The notes: generated from the sequence alone by a model not told the origin. 64,000 nucleotides of DNA from Delphinus delphis (GCF_949987515.2 NC_082697.1:23381730-23445729); one strand, 5' to 3'; shown: positions 12,601 through 24,271, counted from the stretch's first letter. Numbers and translations: made by a program.

Positions 12601-15600
12601 GCAAGGGACACGGGTTCCTGCCCCGGTGCGGGAAGATCCCACATGCCGCGGAGCGGCTGCGCCCATGAGCCATGGCCGCTGAGCCTGCGCGTCCAGAGCC
12701 TGTGCTCCACAACAGGAGAGGCCACAACAGTGAGAGGCCCGCGTACCGCAAAAAAAAAAGAAACCAAAAAGGCATAAGCATGTCTAGCTCCCAGCTGATC
12801 CTAGCTTGGATGAGAAGACTAGGGATATGTATGTGGATAGGGGTGCAGGATTTGCCTAAAATCAGAGATCTGAAAATTCCCAGAGATGAAAGGAAATGTG
12901 CAATCAAGCCAGAGGTTCTAACTTCCAACCTTAGAGAATCCCTTTGATAACAACCCTGGCAGATGTTAAGCCAGTGACACAAACCTCACTCCTTCATTAG
13001 ACAGGCTGTTCAACTACCAAGCAGCTCCAGCTGCTCTACCACCCTGTAACTTCCAGTCACTGGCAGTGATTGTGCCCCCCTGGCAAACATTAAACAAGCC
13101 AACTCTCTTCCCTGGTGTCAGTCCTTCAGTTATGTGAAGGCAGCCATCATGTCTTCCTCAAGCCCTCCTTCTCCAGGCTAACCACATGCATGCTCCTCAG
13201 GTGTTTCCCGTATGACTAGGTTTTGAATCTCTCCAAACATCCCCCCCCCCACTTGGCTAGTGTGCCTCTTCATGTGTGTCTCACTCTCTCGGAGGAGGAC
13301 ACACTGCATGCACGCACTGCTGTAGTTTCCCTAGGAATATAGTAGGGACAGTAGACAGCTAATGTTTATTAAATGGATAAATGGATGAGTTAAATAATTT
13401 TCAGATTCAACCAAAATTAATTTTTTAGCTTTAGGGGATTTCATCAAGGAACATTTAACTGGTATCCTGCACTCTCTGTCCATAAAGGACAGGAATCTAC
13501 AGGCCCACTCCCAACTCTCCCAGAACAAAGGATCACGTACCAGGATCTCCATCGTCTCTCTCAGAGCCTTTACCGTCTTTTCATAATCTTCATTTTGCTT
13601 CTGAGACTGCGTCAGTAGAGCAGAGAGCTCGGTCACCCTGAAGAGAAGAGCATAGCACAGTTACCTGGGAACCCACTGATGTGGACAGAGCTATGCAGCA
13701 CACCCTAACCCAAGCCAGACACCCCCACTGCCACCCCCCCAGAGTCCCTTGGGTGCCCCCAGCCCCTGCACTCCCTGAATACATGATGCTATAGCCTTGA
13801 ACTCGGGGAGGGGGAGCCAAAAGCCACTCAGACGCATGCAGGGATTTACCACATCTCAAGACTGGAACACGTGTTTGGGGGCCCAAGAGCTGAAGGAAAG
13901 CCCTGGACCAGGCCCTTCCAGACCCCGCTTGATCTTGAAGTCAAGCGCCCTGAAGCCAACAAGAACATCAGAATTGCCACATGGGATAGTCCCAAAGTCC
14001 CTCAAGCCCAAGGTTCTAACTCTGATAGAGAAAAAGGAGGGGCGAATTGGGAAAGATTATGGTTAACCTCCCTGATACTAACCTCAAAGTTCAGGGAAAT
14101 CACCAGGCATCTTTATCACCTAACACCATATCCTGGAGCTCAGTACCTGGTGTTATATAAGTAGCTAAATAAATATTTCTTGAATGAAGTTATCAAGGAG
14201 CTTAATTTTTTATTTCAAAGTCTTCATAATTTTATTCTGTATCATCTTTAAGAGCTTTAACTCACTGTATGGTCATTCATTTAGTTATTGTATGATTCAA
14301 CAAACATTTACTAAGTGTCTACTATTATCGCAGGTGAAGTGCAAAGCACTAGAACACAAAACTTACTAAGACATGGTCTCTGTCCTTGTGCTTCCCAGTG
14401 CCTTCACAACCCAAACAAAACAAACTGCAATTTACACACACCACCAATAGGTGGTGACACAACCCTAGCCATGGGGTATAAACTGAACTTTGCCCCAAGA
14501 TTCAGATGGAGCTCTTTGTTTACGTCCCTGCCCTTCTTATCATTTTTTAAAAATCTATTTTATTATAATCCAAAAAATAAAAGAGCCTAACCAAAAAAAC
14601 CCAAAACAAAACTAAATAATCAACGAGATCAATGTAACAAGCACGTCAAAAGACCATAGGGGGGACTTCCCTGGTGGCGCAGTGGTTAAGAATCTGCCTG
14701 CCAATGCAGGGGACACAGGTTCGAGCCCAGGTCCAGGAAGATCACACATGCCGCGGAGCAACTAAGCCTGTGTGCAACTACTGAGCCTGCGTTCTGGAGC
14801 CCGTGAGCCACAACCACTGAACCCACGAGCCACAGCTACTGAGCCCACGAGCCACAACAACTGAGCCCACATGCCACAACTACTGAAGCCCGCACGCCTA
14901 GAGCCCATGCTCTTCAGCAAGAGAAGCCACCGCAATGAGAAGCCCATGCACCGCAACAAAGAGTAGCCCCTGCTCGCTGCAACTAGAGAAAGCCCGCATG
15001 CAGCAATGAAGACCCAATGCAGCCAAAAATAAATAAATAAATTTATTTTTTAAAAAAATGTATATAACAACAAAAAAAAGACCATATGGGGGCACAGTAA
15101 TGTAACAGGCTATCAAGGTCATAGAAGAGGTGACATTTAACTATGCCTTAAAGGATAAGGCAGAGAGAGAAGGGAGAGAGGCATTCCAGGCTAAGGCCAG
15201 CATCTACAAAGGCAGAGAACATGGAAGAACTTGGCTGTTCTGGGAATGGCAAATAGTTTGGTGTTGATAGAGGAGAGTCACAGCCAGCTCTGTAAGTCAA
15301 AAGGACAGAAACTGAGCTGCAAGACAGTCTGAGGGCAGAGGGCAGTGAGACAGCCCCAACTGGGTTTCAAACTAGACTCCCTCTGGCACATCTCCTTCCC
15401 CTCTTGTGGGAGGAATGCTCTTCACATCTCCCCCACCTATCTTGACTCCCTAAAGGAGTCAAGTTTCTCTTAGCAAACCCCTCCTAGGACCCAGGCCATC
15501 TCACCGATCCTGAAGCTCAGCCTTCTCCAGATGCCCTTGACTCTTCAGCTGTGTTAACTCCTGACTCCTTTCATGGGCTTCCTTCTCCAGCTCCTGGGTC

Positions 15601-18600
15601 CTGGCTAGTAGCAGCATCAACTGGGATGGCTCACTCCCATTCAGTCTCCCAGATCCATCAGATTCCCGGGACTGTGGTGCTCCCACAGTCAGGCGCAGAC
15701 AACAGGTCAACAGGGAACCTGAAAGCCTCACATGCTCAGCCTTGAGCTCCGTCAGGTCTCTGAGTACAAGCAAAGAAAAGAGCAGACTCCAACAGGGACC
15801 AGGAACAGGAAAGGGAGCATGGAGGTCACGCCCAGGGAAGCCTGAGGAGCAAGTCTGGGAAAAGTCATCTCAATCCAACAATCCAACAATTCCATCCCTC
15901 CCCACCAACTCTTCCACCTCTGCCTTTCCCCCACAACCTGATTCCCTTCTATAGCAGCCCACTGTCATGCGAATAGAGTTGGTAGGGGCAAACCTCCTCC
16001 CGTCATACCTCCACACTGACCTGTCAGTGGCTGACTTCATTTCCAGGAAGTGGCGACGGAAGGTCACCACCTCCCGCCACAGACCGAGAAGGCGACCATG
16101 CTCCCCTTTCAGGTAGCCCTTGAAGAACTGTGTGTTCAGAAACCCAGGTCATACCAAAGGGCAGAGGACATCTTTTGCCAACACAGGAGTCTTGGATTCC
16201 TCCTGACTATTGGGGGGGAAGTGGAGGGCCTTAAAGGAGATAGCTTATGAATGGGTGTCTATGTTCAGGCGATGCTGAAGTGTTTAATAAAGTTAGCAGT
16301 GGGATTCAAGAGGTCAAAGGGCCTAGGATGGTATATGGCCTTCTTTGAGCTAGATTAGAAAAGGATAAACAGTAGCTGCTCAACAAATGGGAGCTATTAC
16401 CATCATCACCACAGACTTATAATGATGATTAAATGATATAACATATGTAAATCATCTAACATAATGCCTAACAGAGCAACGGCCCAGGAAACATTAGTTT
16501 CCTTTAACTGGGATCTGAAAATTTCTTCCCCATTCAATTTCAACAGCTACCTCCTTAGCATCTAGATTGCAGACTTCCAGATGAGGGGGGTCAGTAAACT
16601 TTAAGATCCATCTAAAACCTATGCAGGAACAGAGTTGCTTTGAGTGTCATGCTACCTGCCAGCAAAACCTCGACTGGGCAGGTAAGAACAGAACTAAGGT
16701 GACAGCCCAAGCAGGGCAGAGCTGCCAGCATGAGCAGTAAGGACGGCCAGAGACTTTAACAAACAGCTCAGTTTCCATCCAGGTCCTGAAGTTAACCCCT
16801 TCCAGCACTGACCAGGCAGCGCCCAGACTGCAAGTCCTCCTCTCACCATTCCCGCCCACTGTTTCTCTTACCTCCTGCTCCATCTGCCACTGGCTCTCCT
16901 TCCTCATTAGCTCATCCCGGGCCCGGCTCCAGTCTACTGTCAATTTTTCCACATCTTCCCGAAGCGCTTTATTCACCACGTCAGCTTTTTCCATGTGCAG
17001 CCGAAGCTGGGTGTTCACCTCCGCTAGACTCTCACACCTGCACTGGGGAGGGGTAGGAGCAAGTACTAAACAAAGGTCTGAGCCAACCCTTGGACCTCTT
17101 GGAGTAAGATGACAACCACTGGAACTTTCCACTGGCAGGAACTGGAGGGCTAAGCCTGAAGTCCTTGATTCTAATCCATGTTAGCCCTCGAGACAGAGGT
17201 TTTCCATCAACCTTCTCTACCCGCCTGCCAGCCACCCAGGCCAGAAAGTTGGGGCCCATCACCTCTGTTGCTCCTCCTCCAATCGGGTTAGCAGCTGTTC
17301 CAGGTTTGGCTCCTCCACACTTTCCCACCTCTGAGGGACCGGTCCCTTAGCCAGACAAAAGCAAGCTTTCATTTACCTCCAACAAGAACATCCCACAGAC
17401 CAATTCCCTGATGCCCCCTTCTACTGCAGCCTGCTTATTGTTTTTAAAGTTCATCCGTTTATTTTATTTTTATTTTTGGCCACACCGAGCAGCTTGTGGG
17501 ATCTTAGCGCCCCCAACCAGGGATAACCCCACCACCACCCCCAAGCAGTGAAAGCACAGAGTCCTAACCACTGGACTGCCAGGGAATTCCCCAGCTTTTT
17601 TTTTTTTATTCTTTCTCCCCTTTGTTAGCAATATGTCTCTTTTCTCAATCACTGCATTCCTCAAGTAAACCCACTGCATCCCTCTCTCCAAACGTAAACC
17701 AGTGACTTCTCGTGAAAGATGGCATTTGGTAGTGAAAAGAACTTTTGACCTAAGAAGCATAAAATACTGCTTCTTTCACTAATGGTCTTGGCTTCTACTA
17801 CACTAATTTTTGGACCTTGGGAAGTTATAACTTCTCTAAGCCACAAAGTCTTCAGCTCCAAAATGAAGGTGATATCATTCCCCTGAAAAGTTGCTTTGCA
17901 GGTTAAGTGACGTAATTCTATGACAATGCCTAAGGGTGCCTGGCCTACATAGAACGGTACATAGTTAAGTCTCGTCCTTTCCTTCCTCTGAGAGAACTCT
18001 TCCGAGGGTAATGTGAGAAGATGCTGAGAGGGAGCTGGAAGAAAGGCAGATAGGTTTTTGAAAGCCAGTTCTACCCAGCCCACAGCACAAAGAAATCTCT
18101 CTGTCACAAATACGGTTTTTTCAGGCCTGCAAAGGCACACATCTCTCCAAGACAGATAAACACTGACACCTCCTGGAGGAAAAATGCATCTCTTCTCTCG
18201 GATTCCACACCCCTTCCAATCTGGTAATACTAAGTCTCCTAAAGCTCATTTTGTCCTTAGAGAGCCTGGGGTTGGAGTCTGATGGGGCAGGAATAGCTAG
18301 GTCCTGTGAAGGTATCTGATGAAAGCTCTCAGGGGCTGACGAAAGAGAGGCTTCTTCCAAACACCGCCTTATCACACCCCAGCCTCCCTCAGTCGGCAAA
18401 TGAGGCCTAACTATACTCCTTGAGGGCTCAGGAGGAGCACAGAAGAGCCTCACTCACCCCAGTGGCTTCCAGCCGCTTCTCCAGCTCTTGGCACCAACTC
18501 CGGTACTGCAACACCTGGGGCAAACAGAGCAGGACACGGCAATGGGCACGGCTGGTACCAACAGCCCAAAGCAAAGGTCCCCAAGGGTCGTGGGCAAATG

Positions 18601-19164
18601 CGCTGTGAATGAGGGACTGGGTGATGACAGTGAAATGAGGCCATAACATCTTACAGTTTCCATTTGGTCATTTAATCATATGTTCTCTACAGCTCTTGTA
18701 TTGGAGAAGGAAGTTCATGGGCTTTGGAACCGGAAAACCTAGGATCAGGTCCTAGCTCTAGACTAGGAAAGCAAACCTAGACAACTAACTGACCCCTCAT
18801 GAAGGTGACCTTTGAAAGGGACATCATAGATGGCTGGTGGAGAAGTTGTAGACATCAAAGGAGAGCTGTTTAGGACATTCCCACCACGTGGCTCCATCTT
18901 CTGCAAACCTCATCCCGCTTCAGTCCCCAGCCCCAAGTGTTCTCCTCCTTCCCCTTCCTGAAAGGGCAGCTGCCTCACCTTGGCCTGCAGCTTCCTCACG
19001 AGGGTTGCTTGCCTTTGCTGAGCCTCCTGGGAGGTCTTCAGCTTCCGCCAGGAAGCTGCTTGGTTCTCTGCCATCTGCTGCTGTAGCGCCAGCACTTGCT
19101 CCTCCAGCACCAGCTGCAGTGACCGGGGCTTCATATTGTTCAACCCAGGGCCCCCTGTCTCCAT
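3517..19164 (-). CDS. CEP250: CEP250 (C-Nap1), 5' 17 coding exons, partial
   Basis: Large coiled-coil protein of the proximal centriole ends. In the known family it anchors rootletin to hold the two centrosomes together and is released when NEK2 phosphorylates it in G2/M. Seventeen exons with GT donors and AG acceptors (listed separately) join into 2,592 nt, exactly 864 codons, with no stop. The start is ATG at 19,164 (METGGPGLNNMKP); the codons upstream offer no other ATG. The protein is rich in E, Q, L, K and R with heptad-like spacing and has no membrane segment, as expected for a long parallel coiled coil. The frame and exon ends fit human CEP250 from memory, including the segments NTQLRLHMEKADVVNKALRE and AVKLSALNEALALDKVGLNQ. 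Human CEP250 is about 2,440 residues, so roughly two thirds, including the C-terminal NEK2-regulated part, lies beyond the left edge. Confidence 0.96.
3872..3999 (-). CDS. CEP250: CEP250 coding exon 16
   Basis: 128 nt; completes the split serine, then SAKELLESSLFEAQQQNSVI to KEVIQ plus one base of a glycine codon. Acceptor CTGACAG, donor GTAAGA. Confidence 0.94.
4224..4417 (-). CDS. CEP250: CEP250 coding exon 15
   Basis: 194 nt, AHHQQEAALARVEQLHQEAK to EQLRGL plus AG of a split serine. Acceptor CCTCTCAG, donor GTAGGG. Confidence 0.93.
5085..5215 (+). mobile_element. L1 3' UTR fragment
   Basis: Strings CACTGGTCATTTCTAGGAAG and TTTTTTACAGTGAGCATGTA resemble L1 3' UTRs. It overlaps no exon. 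Confidence 0.35.
5264..5494 (-). CDS. CEP250: CEP250 coding exon 14
   Basis: 231 nt, LEQENQSVCRRMEAAEQARN to EIQEKLSE, phase 0 both ends. Acceptor CCAGTAG; the next TTAG, four bases in, would lose the frame. Donor GTGAGA. Confidence 0.93.
6194..6340 (-). CDS. CEP250: CEP250 coding exon 13
   Basis: 147 nt, AEQSIVELSSSENSLKAEVA to GLNQQLLQ, phase 0 both ends. Acceptor CTTTTAG, donor GTGAGC. Confidence 0.95.
7175..7319 (-). CDS. CEP250: CEP250 coding exon 12
   Basis: 145 nt, LQETLAVLEAKQSESLSEVI to VTAALAR, ending phase 0. Acceptor ATCTTAG, donor GTGCGT. A second AG four bases in (TCAG) would shift the frame and is not used in this model. Confidence 0.92.
7910..8090 (+). repeat. CHR-1 SINE with internal deletion
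   Basis: Same family, but about 30 nt between GTCCGCCTGC and GGTCCGGGAAG is missing, which removes the B box. Flanking GATGAAGA repeats look like target-site duplications. Confidence 0.9.
8131..8474 (+). repeat. CHR-2-type SINE
   Basis: GGGACTTTCCTGGTGGTCCAG head, then the long tail of GCCACAACTAC-like repeats, ending in poly-A. Older and more diverged than the CHR-1 copies. Confidence 0.88.
8511..8645 (-). repeat. MIR
   Basis: Reverse MIR: CAGGCTCTGTGCTGGCATTT, CCCCATTTTACAAATAAT, then AAGTGGCAGAGCCATAATTT. Confidence 0.65.
9251..9433 (-). CDS. CEP250: CEP250 coding exon 11
   Basis: 183 nt, RERELLQKTREELQQQLEVL to AIRERER plus CT of a split leucine. Acceptor CTTCCAG, donor GTGCGT. The codon joins across the intron as CT|T. 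Confidence 0.92.
9741..9919 (-). CDS. CEP250: CEP250 coding exon 10
   Basis: 179 nt, DLRQQLSGCQEAVSSLQQQH to GEVDSLS plus AG of a split codon. Acceptor CTCCGCAG, donor GTGAGC. Confidence 0.94.
10459..10620 (-). CDS. CEP250: CEP250 coding exon 9
   Basis: 162 nt, AMVEEEDNMAQASGHESSLE to TQRRQAVQ, phase 0 both ends. Acceptor ATTTCAG, donor GTGAGA. Acidic, Ser-rich linker followed by a basic helix. Confidence 0.94.
11143..11244 (-). CDS. CEP250: CEP250 coding exon 8 (tandem donor)
   Basis: 102 nt, EANHAELMEHEASLSRNAQ to IKDITQ. Acceptor TGTCCAG. Two donors lie 6 nt apart: CAG|GTACTG ends the exon at 11,143, and CTG|GTAAGC ends it at 11,137, adding V-L in frame. The first fits the human protein spacing as I recall it; the second is the stronger donor. 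Confidence 0.88.
11402..11972 (+). repeat. MIR split by a CHR-2 SINE
   Basis: GATGTGGTGATTAAGAATTC, ACTAGCTTGGTAACCTTAGG, then after the SINE GAGGCTTGAATGAAAAAACT and AATGTTCATTAAATGTGAGC. Confidence 0.7.
11554..11856 (+). repeat. CHR-2-type SINE inside a MIR
   Basis: GGGACTTCCCCGGTGGTGCAG head and the long CHR-2 tail ending CCCAACGCAGCCAAAAA. Target-site duplication AAAATAGGA(C/A)TAA on both sides. It splits an older MIR. Confidence 0.9.
12558..12759 (+). repeat. CHR-1 SINE
   Basis: Full-length head and poly-A, with a perfect 13-bp target-site duplication AAAAAGAAACCAA. Confidence 0.93.
13541..13637 (-). CDS. CEP250: CEP250 coding exon 7
   Basis: 97 nt, RVTELSALLTQSQKQNEDY to RETMEIL, ending phase 0 before donor GTACGT. 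Acceptor CTCTTCAG. Confidence 0.94.
14662..15067 (+). repeat. CHR-2-type SINE, long form
   Basis: GGGACTTCCCTGGTGGCGCAG head, extra copies of the GAGCCACAACTACTGA module, end CCAAAAATAAATAAATAA. Target-site duplication AAAAGACCATA on both sides. Confidence 0.9.
15505..15759 (-). CDS. CEP250: CEP250 coding exon 6
   Basis: 255 nt, RDLTELKAEHVRLSGSLLTC to KAELQD plus CG of a split arginine. Acceptor TACTCAG, donor GTGAGA. A less helical stretch near the middle (GAPQSRESDGSGRLNGSEP) breaks the coiled coil. Confidence 0.95.
16021..16127 (-). CDS. CEP250: CEP250 coding exon 5
   Basis: 107 nt, FFKGYLKGEHGRLLGLWREV to KSATD plus AG of a split codon. Acceptor ACACAG, donor GTCAGT. Confidence 0.94.
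16872..17037 (-). CDS. CEP250: CEP250 coding exon 4
   Basis: 166 nt; completes the split arginine, then CESLAEVNTQLRLHM to QWQMEQE. Acceptor GTGCAG, donor GTAAGA. Strongly charged coiled-coil sequence. Confidence 0.95.
17263..17345 (-). CDS. CEP250: CEP250 coding exon 3
   Basis: 83 nt, GPVPQRWESVEEPNLEQLL to EEEQQ plus AG of a split arginine codon. Acceptor CTAAG, donor GTGATG (a weak donor). Confidence 0.9.
17461..17591 (-). repeat. Short CHR-type SINE
   Basis: Reads TTTTGGCCACACCGAGCAGC to ...CCACTGGACTGCCAGGGAAT on the plus strand, the reverse complement of the 130-bp family. Confidence 0.85.
18458..18514 (-). CDS. CEP250: CEP250 coding exon 2
   Basis: 57 nt, 19 codons (VLQYRSWCQELEKRLEATG), between acceptor CCCCAG and donor GTGAGT. 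Phase 0 on both sides, so skipping it would keep the frame. Confidence 0.93.
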
Positions 19165-19194
19165 GGGGGCACCAGACAGTAAGTCCACAGGTCC
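18979..19194 (-). CDS. CEP250: CEP250 coding exon 1 (start codon exon)
   Basis: ATG at 19,164-19,162; coding part 18,979-19,164 gives 62 codons, METGGPG to KLQAK, ending in phase 0 before donor GTGAGG. A plausible acceptor (GGCTGCATAG) places the exon's 5' edge at 19,194, leaving about 30 nt of 5' UTR in this exon. The upstream edge is inferred. Confidence 0.93.
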
Positions 19195-19757
19195 CTATGC
19201 AGCCAGAGGCTGTTCGCTCCCAGCAGGCTCTCTAATCATTGCTGTGTCCCTTGGACCTCCTCTTGAGCTGGGGACTAAAGCACACAGTGGAGTTGAAAGA
19301 ACTCCCTAGATGACTCAAATTTATTCAGCAAATACTCATTAAGTTCTGTAAAATTGGGATGGACAAAGTACAGTACTCCTCAAAGCTTTTCAAATACTAA
19401 GATGGACCTAATCTCTAAAGGGGGGGGGACGTGATGAGCATCATTTCCCAAATTTATTGGACCATGACGCAAGCTCACAGGACTAGTGTTTCCTGGCATG
19501 ACTTTTGTAACTCTGCACTCGACCAAGAGCTCCTAGTTTACCATTGCATCCCTAGTGCCTGGCACAGTGCCTAATAAACATCTGCTGAATGAATCACTAA
19601 AGGTGATTTTAGGCTAGCAGGGGAGATGGACACAATTACAATACAATGTGGTCTGTGCAGTAATAACAGAGACATCACAGGATAGTATGGGAAGACAAAA
19701 GAAGGACATTTAACCCAAGCTGTGGGGCTGTGAACAGTGTGAATCATCATCATCATA

Positions 19758-20030
19758 ATTAATACCTGTTAAGTGTTTCTGTGGGTCAGTCACTTGAAGT
19801 GCTTTACACATACCATGTCATTTTGGCATCACAAGAATCTTGAAACCTTCCAATGCTTTCCTATCATACTTCAGCATTGGTACTATTTTAACTTTACACA
19901 TGGATGAGGAAACTGAGGCTTACAAAGGCTAAGCCTTAGCTGAGAAATCAGAAAGGTTAAACAATTTGTCCTAGTTCATACAGTTGGCATTTGGTTGACT
20001 AGGGATTTGAATACAAGCAATCTGACTCTC
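19758..20030 (-). repeat. MIR
   Basis: Reverse MIR core: GTGCTTTACACATACCATGT, ATGAGGAAACTGAGGCTTAC, GGATTTGAATACAAGCAATC. Confidence 0.7.
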
Positions 20031-21896
20031 TGACAGAGAGTAGCAGGCATTTCAGGCAGGGGAACCAAAAAACAGAGGGAAGAAGGAGCCAGCTTCAGCA
20101 GGATGGCAAACCCTCCTCATCTGCCAGGAGATGGGCCAGCACAGGGCAATGGGGGCAGGTGAGGGAGGCCAGCCTAACCCGTGACTTCAGAGACACCCAG
20201 GAGACAGGGAGGCAAGATGAGCAAGAGTTTGGGGTGCTAGTCCAAGTTCTGTCTCTAATGGGCTCTAGGACCTCGAGCACGCCACTTCCTTAGGCTCCTC
20301 ATCCAAAAATGAGGGTGCCCAGCTCCATGACCTCTGAGTTTCTTAGGCCTCTAAAACACACGATAACCTGGGGGCAGAGGAGCGGGGTAGAGTTCTCTCA
20401 CCTTATCAGCCCTGAGACACCCATCAGCAGGTTTGAGGAGTATCTGTATTTCCAGCTACCTATCAAGAAAATGGTCCATTAGAGCTGCCTTCTTGGCAGC
20501 ATCAGTCTCATAATCTGAAGAAAATGGCATATACAGCAAATTCCAATGTAACATTTGCACAGACAGTGGGAGTTTCAGGGGCCCCATGTCCCTTTAATGC
20601 ACCAAACTGTTAATCTTCTACATCCTGGCTCAAATGCCACTTCCTATCAGGTCCTCCCAGATGTATCCAGGAATAATTTATCAGTTTTATAGCCATATAT
20701 ACAATATATATAAATTTATATTTAATGTATAGAGAGAACGTCTATGTTACATCTTATCATTACTATTTGTCTATCTTCTCCACTAATTTGTGAGTTCCTC
20801 AAAGGCAGGAGCTAATTCATTTTGGTCATTAGTAGCTTGTCAACAATGCATAATGAAGAAATGCATGTGGGCCTCAATCCTGGCAGATCTAAACCCTTGG
20901 CCAGAGGTTACAAATGTAGCCTGCGGGTTCTTTTCAATCATTGTGTGGCCTATACGATGGTTTTTAAGAACTTAAGTTAGGTGCCAACATTTACCATTGG
21001 CAAAATACATATAAAAATTCGTATTTCTGGCTCGTTTGGGTAATCAGCATATCTAGTGACCCCTGACCCACATTCCCACAAGGCGACAACAGGCTGCAGT
21101 GAAACAGTGTCTGCCCCCTTTAGATAAGGCATATGCTCTCCAGTTCACCTTAGTCTCAGGCCCCTGCCCTGGCCTAGCTTCTCCCTCACACCGATAGCAG
21201 ATTTTAGTTGTCATGTCATTGCACTTGTGCTATTGTTTTTCTTATAACAGAGTTACAGAGGAAAACTCAGCTTACTAATCACCCCCTGGGCAACTGCAGA
21301 TACCCGGGTTTGCTGAGCTTGTACTAGACAGTAAGGAAAGGGCATAAAGTAGGAAGAGTACAGTGGCACCAGTAAAGGCATAGTGGCACCAACACTCCAG
21401 GATGCCTCTTCCTAGCTGATCAACTGGGTTAGTACTTCCAGTGTCCTCCCTTTCTGCCCTTCCCTTCCACCACAGCTGTGAAATGCTGGCTCAATCTCTC
21501 TCTTCTGGTTGGAGGCACAAACCTGCTGGGAAGTAGCTCTTACCGACAACACGACTAACAACAAGAGTAGCTCTGAGATGCTTCAAGGGACTTGAAGAGC
21601 CTTTTCTCCCCGAACACTGTGAGGGATAGACCAGGCTTTTGCAGAGTCTCAGAGGCCCCAAAGGCTCCCTAACACTCCTTTGAATCCCTACCCCCAAAAG
21701 CATTCGGTTAAACCCCATGAAATTGCCGATATCTGCCCTTTTTTTAACCTAACAAAATGATAATTTCATGTAATTCAACCTAATATAATAATATTATATA
21801 TATTTATAATCATATATTTATATATATTATACAAACCTAATATATAAGCAGCCCTCTCATAGTTCCTGGAATTCTCCTATTAAATCCTCTTTTATT

Positions 21897-22017
21897 CTTT
21901 TTATTTATTTATTTATTTATTTGTGGCCACGCCTCGCGGCTTGCAACATCTTAGTTTGATCTGCGCCCCCTGCAGTGGAAGCTCAAGAGTCCTAACCACT
22001 GGACTGGCAGGGAATTC
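21897..22017 (-). repeat. Short CHR-type SINE
   Basis: TTTGTGGCCACGCCTCGCGG to ...GACTGGCAGGGAATTC. Target-site duplication TAAATCCTCTTTTA on both sides. Confidence 0.88.
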
Positions 22018-22249
22018 TCTAAATCCTCTTTTAGAATAAGGCTGTTGTTAATGTGTATACATTATTTTAGAAAATGATAGTAACACCTCAGTAAAAAAAT
22101 GGAATTATATTAGAATTATATGATTATTTTACTTTAGCAGATAATTTAAAAATTTTAGAGCTATTTAAAAATTTAGTCCAACCCTCTCATTTTACAGATA
22201 AGGAAACTGAGGCTTACAGAGATGAAGTAACTTCATTTTGTTCGTATTT

Positions 22250-22425
22250 TATTGGTATGCCCCATTTACTTCAAAAATGATGCGAAATTGTAGCAAATGT
22301 ACCATACTAATGTAAGATGTTACTAACAGGGGAAACTGGGTGCAGGGTATATAGGAGCTTGCTGTACTATGCAAGTTTTGTAAATCTAAAATTGTTCTAA
22401 AAAATAAAGTTTATTTAAAAAATGA
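22250..22425 (+). mobile_element. L1 3' end (L1MB-like)
   Basis: AATGTAAGATGTTACTAACA, GGGTATATAGGAGCTTGCTG and AAAAAATAAAGTTTATTT match the 3' end of L1MB-type elements. Confidence 0.5.
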
Positions 22426-23200
22426 CTTGAATTGTTTTATGATTAACGCACCCCGCCCCACCCCCCCCCACCCCCGCAAAAAAAAAAAAAAACAGGACTA
22501 AAAAGATGGAGGGAACAGAGAAAAATTACACCAGGAATTTTTCTGAAATTGAGATTCAGTTCTGAGCTTCCTCAAGACACAGTTCAGCACCTTTCATTAA
22601 CACACTGTCAGATCAGCCAGAGAATAAATAAACTAGCATAGCTCCAAAAGAAAGGTAGGTTTCAATGGCCCTCAGGAAAGGAAAAGGTCAGTAGCTGGCA
22701 AATGGTAACAGACTGAATTGCATTCAATGAGAATAATGGATGTCAGTGTGCTCCGTAAACTGTAAACCACTGAATAGATGTTATCATTACCACAGGAAAA
22801 GGAAAAAGATTCACTTCTTTTATACGTTAATTTATCCTGTAAACACTCATGAATTCCAGCTTAGCATCAGGTAACTGGCCACAGTGATACAGAAATGAGG
22901 AAGACTGACTTCCTACTTTTGCTAGGAACCAGACTGGGAAGGGCAGTGACCTCTGAACCTAGGGTGAAGAGTGAGACAAGAGGGACATAAATTATATATT
23001 TTGTCTCATCTCATCCAAATTCTTCCAAAAGGAGTATTTAAATAAATTTAAAATAGCAGCAACACCACCTAAACTTGAAGTAGAGGTGTAAATGTTGCAA
23101 GGACTAAGAGGAGAACTGGTATTATTAAACAGAATTTGTCACTTAAAGCAAAAAAGAAAAAACACGTGAGGGCACAGACATTTTATTTCCTGAGAAAAGA

Positions 23201-23202
<2 letters not shown>

Positions 23203-23260
<58 letters not shown>
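23203..23260. repeat. (TA)n microsatellite, about 29 units
   Basis: Uninterrupted TA dinucleotides in the CEP250 5' intron region. Confidence 0.95.
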
Positions 23261-23263
<3 letters not shown>

Positions 23264-23849
23264 TGGAGAGACAATTTGTTTCTTATTCCAGAAAAAAAGA
23301 AATTAGCACACAGCTCCTTATATAAATCTCATATGTGGGCCTCTCTCTCCATCCTCCTCCTACCTCTAAGGCCTCTCTCCCTTTAGTCTCCTCTGCTGGC
23401 TCCTCCCCACCATCTCAAGGTTGGAGGCCCCAGGGCTCAGGCTTCAGACCTCTTCTCCACCTACACTCATTTTCTAGATAATCTCATCCAGTTTCATGGC
23501 TTAAAACTGTACCTATACACCCATGACTCCCAGTGTTACATCTCCAGCCCATCTGGCACATCACACTCCTATACTAAATCCAAACATTTATTTAACTTCT
23601 CCATATAGATGTCTAACAGGCATCTCAAAGTTAACTCATCCAAAAGTGAACTCCTGTTCCTCCAATCTTCCACATTTCAGTACATGCTAATTCCATCCTT
23701 CTGGTTGCTCAAGCCCAAAGGCCTTACAGTTATACCGACTCCATTCTCCCACAGCCTATAACCAATCCATCAGCAAATCCTGTTGGCTCTACCAGTTCCT
23801 ATTGCTTCTGACCCACCCCCATCATCATCCTAAGCAAAGCCACTCTTGG

Positions 23850-24271
23850 CTTTAAGGTATGCCCACAAATTCTTTGATACTCCTCCCTTCAAGAGGTGGA
23901 GCCTAAACTCTCTCCCCTTGAGCATGATCTGGAATAAAGTTAATGAAGCTGAATAAAGTAGAAATGACTTCCAAGACAAGGTCATAAAAGGACTCCCCTC
24001 TCTCTAGCTCTTGCTCTCTCCCCACTCTCTCGGCTGTGTCCTGAGGACACCCAGGCAGCCCTGTGAAGAGGCCCAGTGGTAAGGAACCACATCTTGGGAG
24101 CAGACCAGACATCAGTTTGACTGCAATCTCCTGAGAGATCCTAAGCCAGAAACAGCCAGCTGAGCTGCTCCCAGATTTCAGACCCACAACTATATGAGAT
24201 AATAAATGACTGCTGTTTCAAGCTGCTAAGTTTTGGGGTAATTTCTTGCATAGCAGTAGATAACTAATACA
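23850..24271 (+). mobile_element. MaLR LTR relic (MLT1-like)
   Basis: Contains the MLT1-type strings TGAGGACACCCAGGCAGCCC, GAGATCCTAAGCCAGAAACA and the 3' end GATAACTAATACA. It is a solitary, diverged LTR of the ERVL-MaLR group with no internal coding region. The left boundary is approximate. Confidence 0.65.

Noticed and set aside
17032..17328. 98-codon ORF opposite and around CEP250 exon 3
   Set aside because: Mostly intron reading of the wrong frame; the CEP250 frame with splice sites explains this region.
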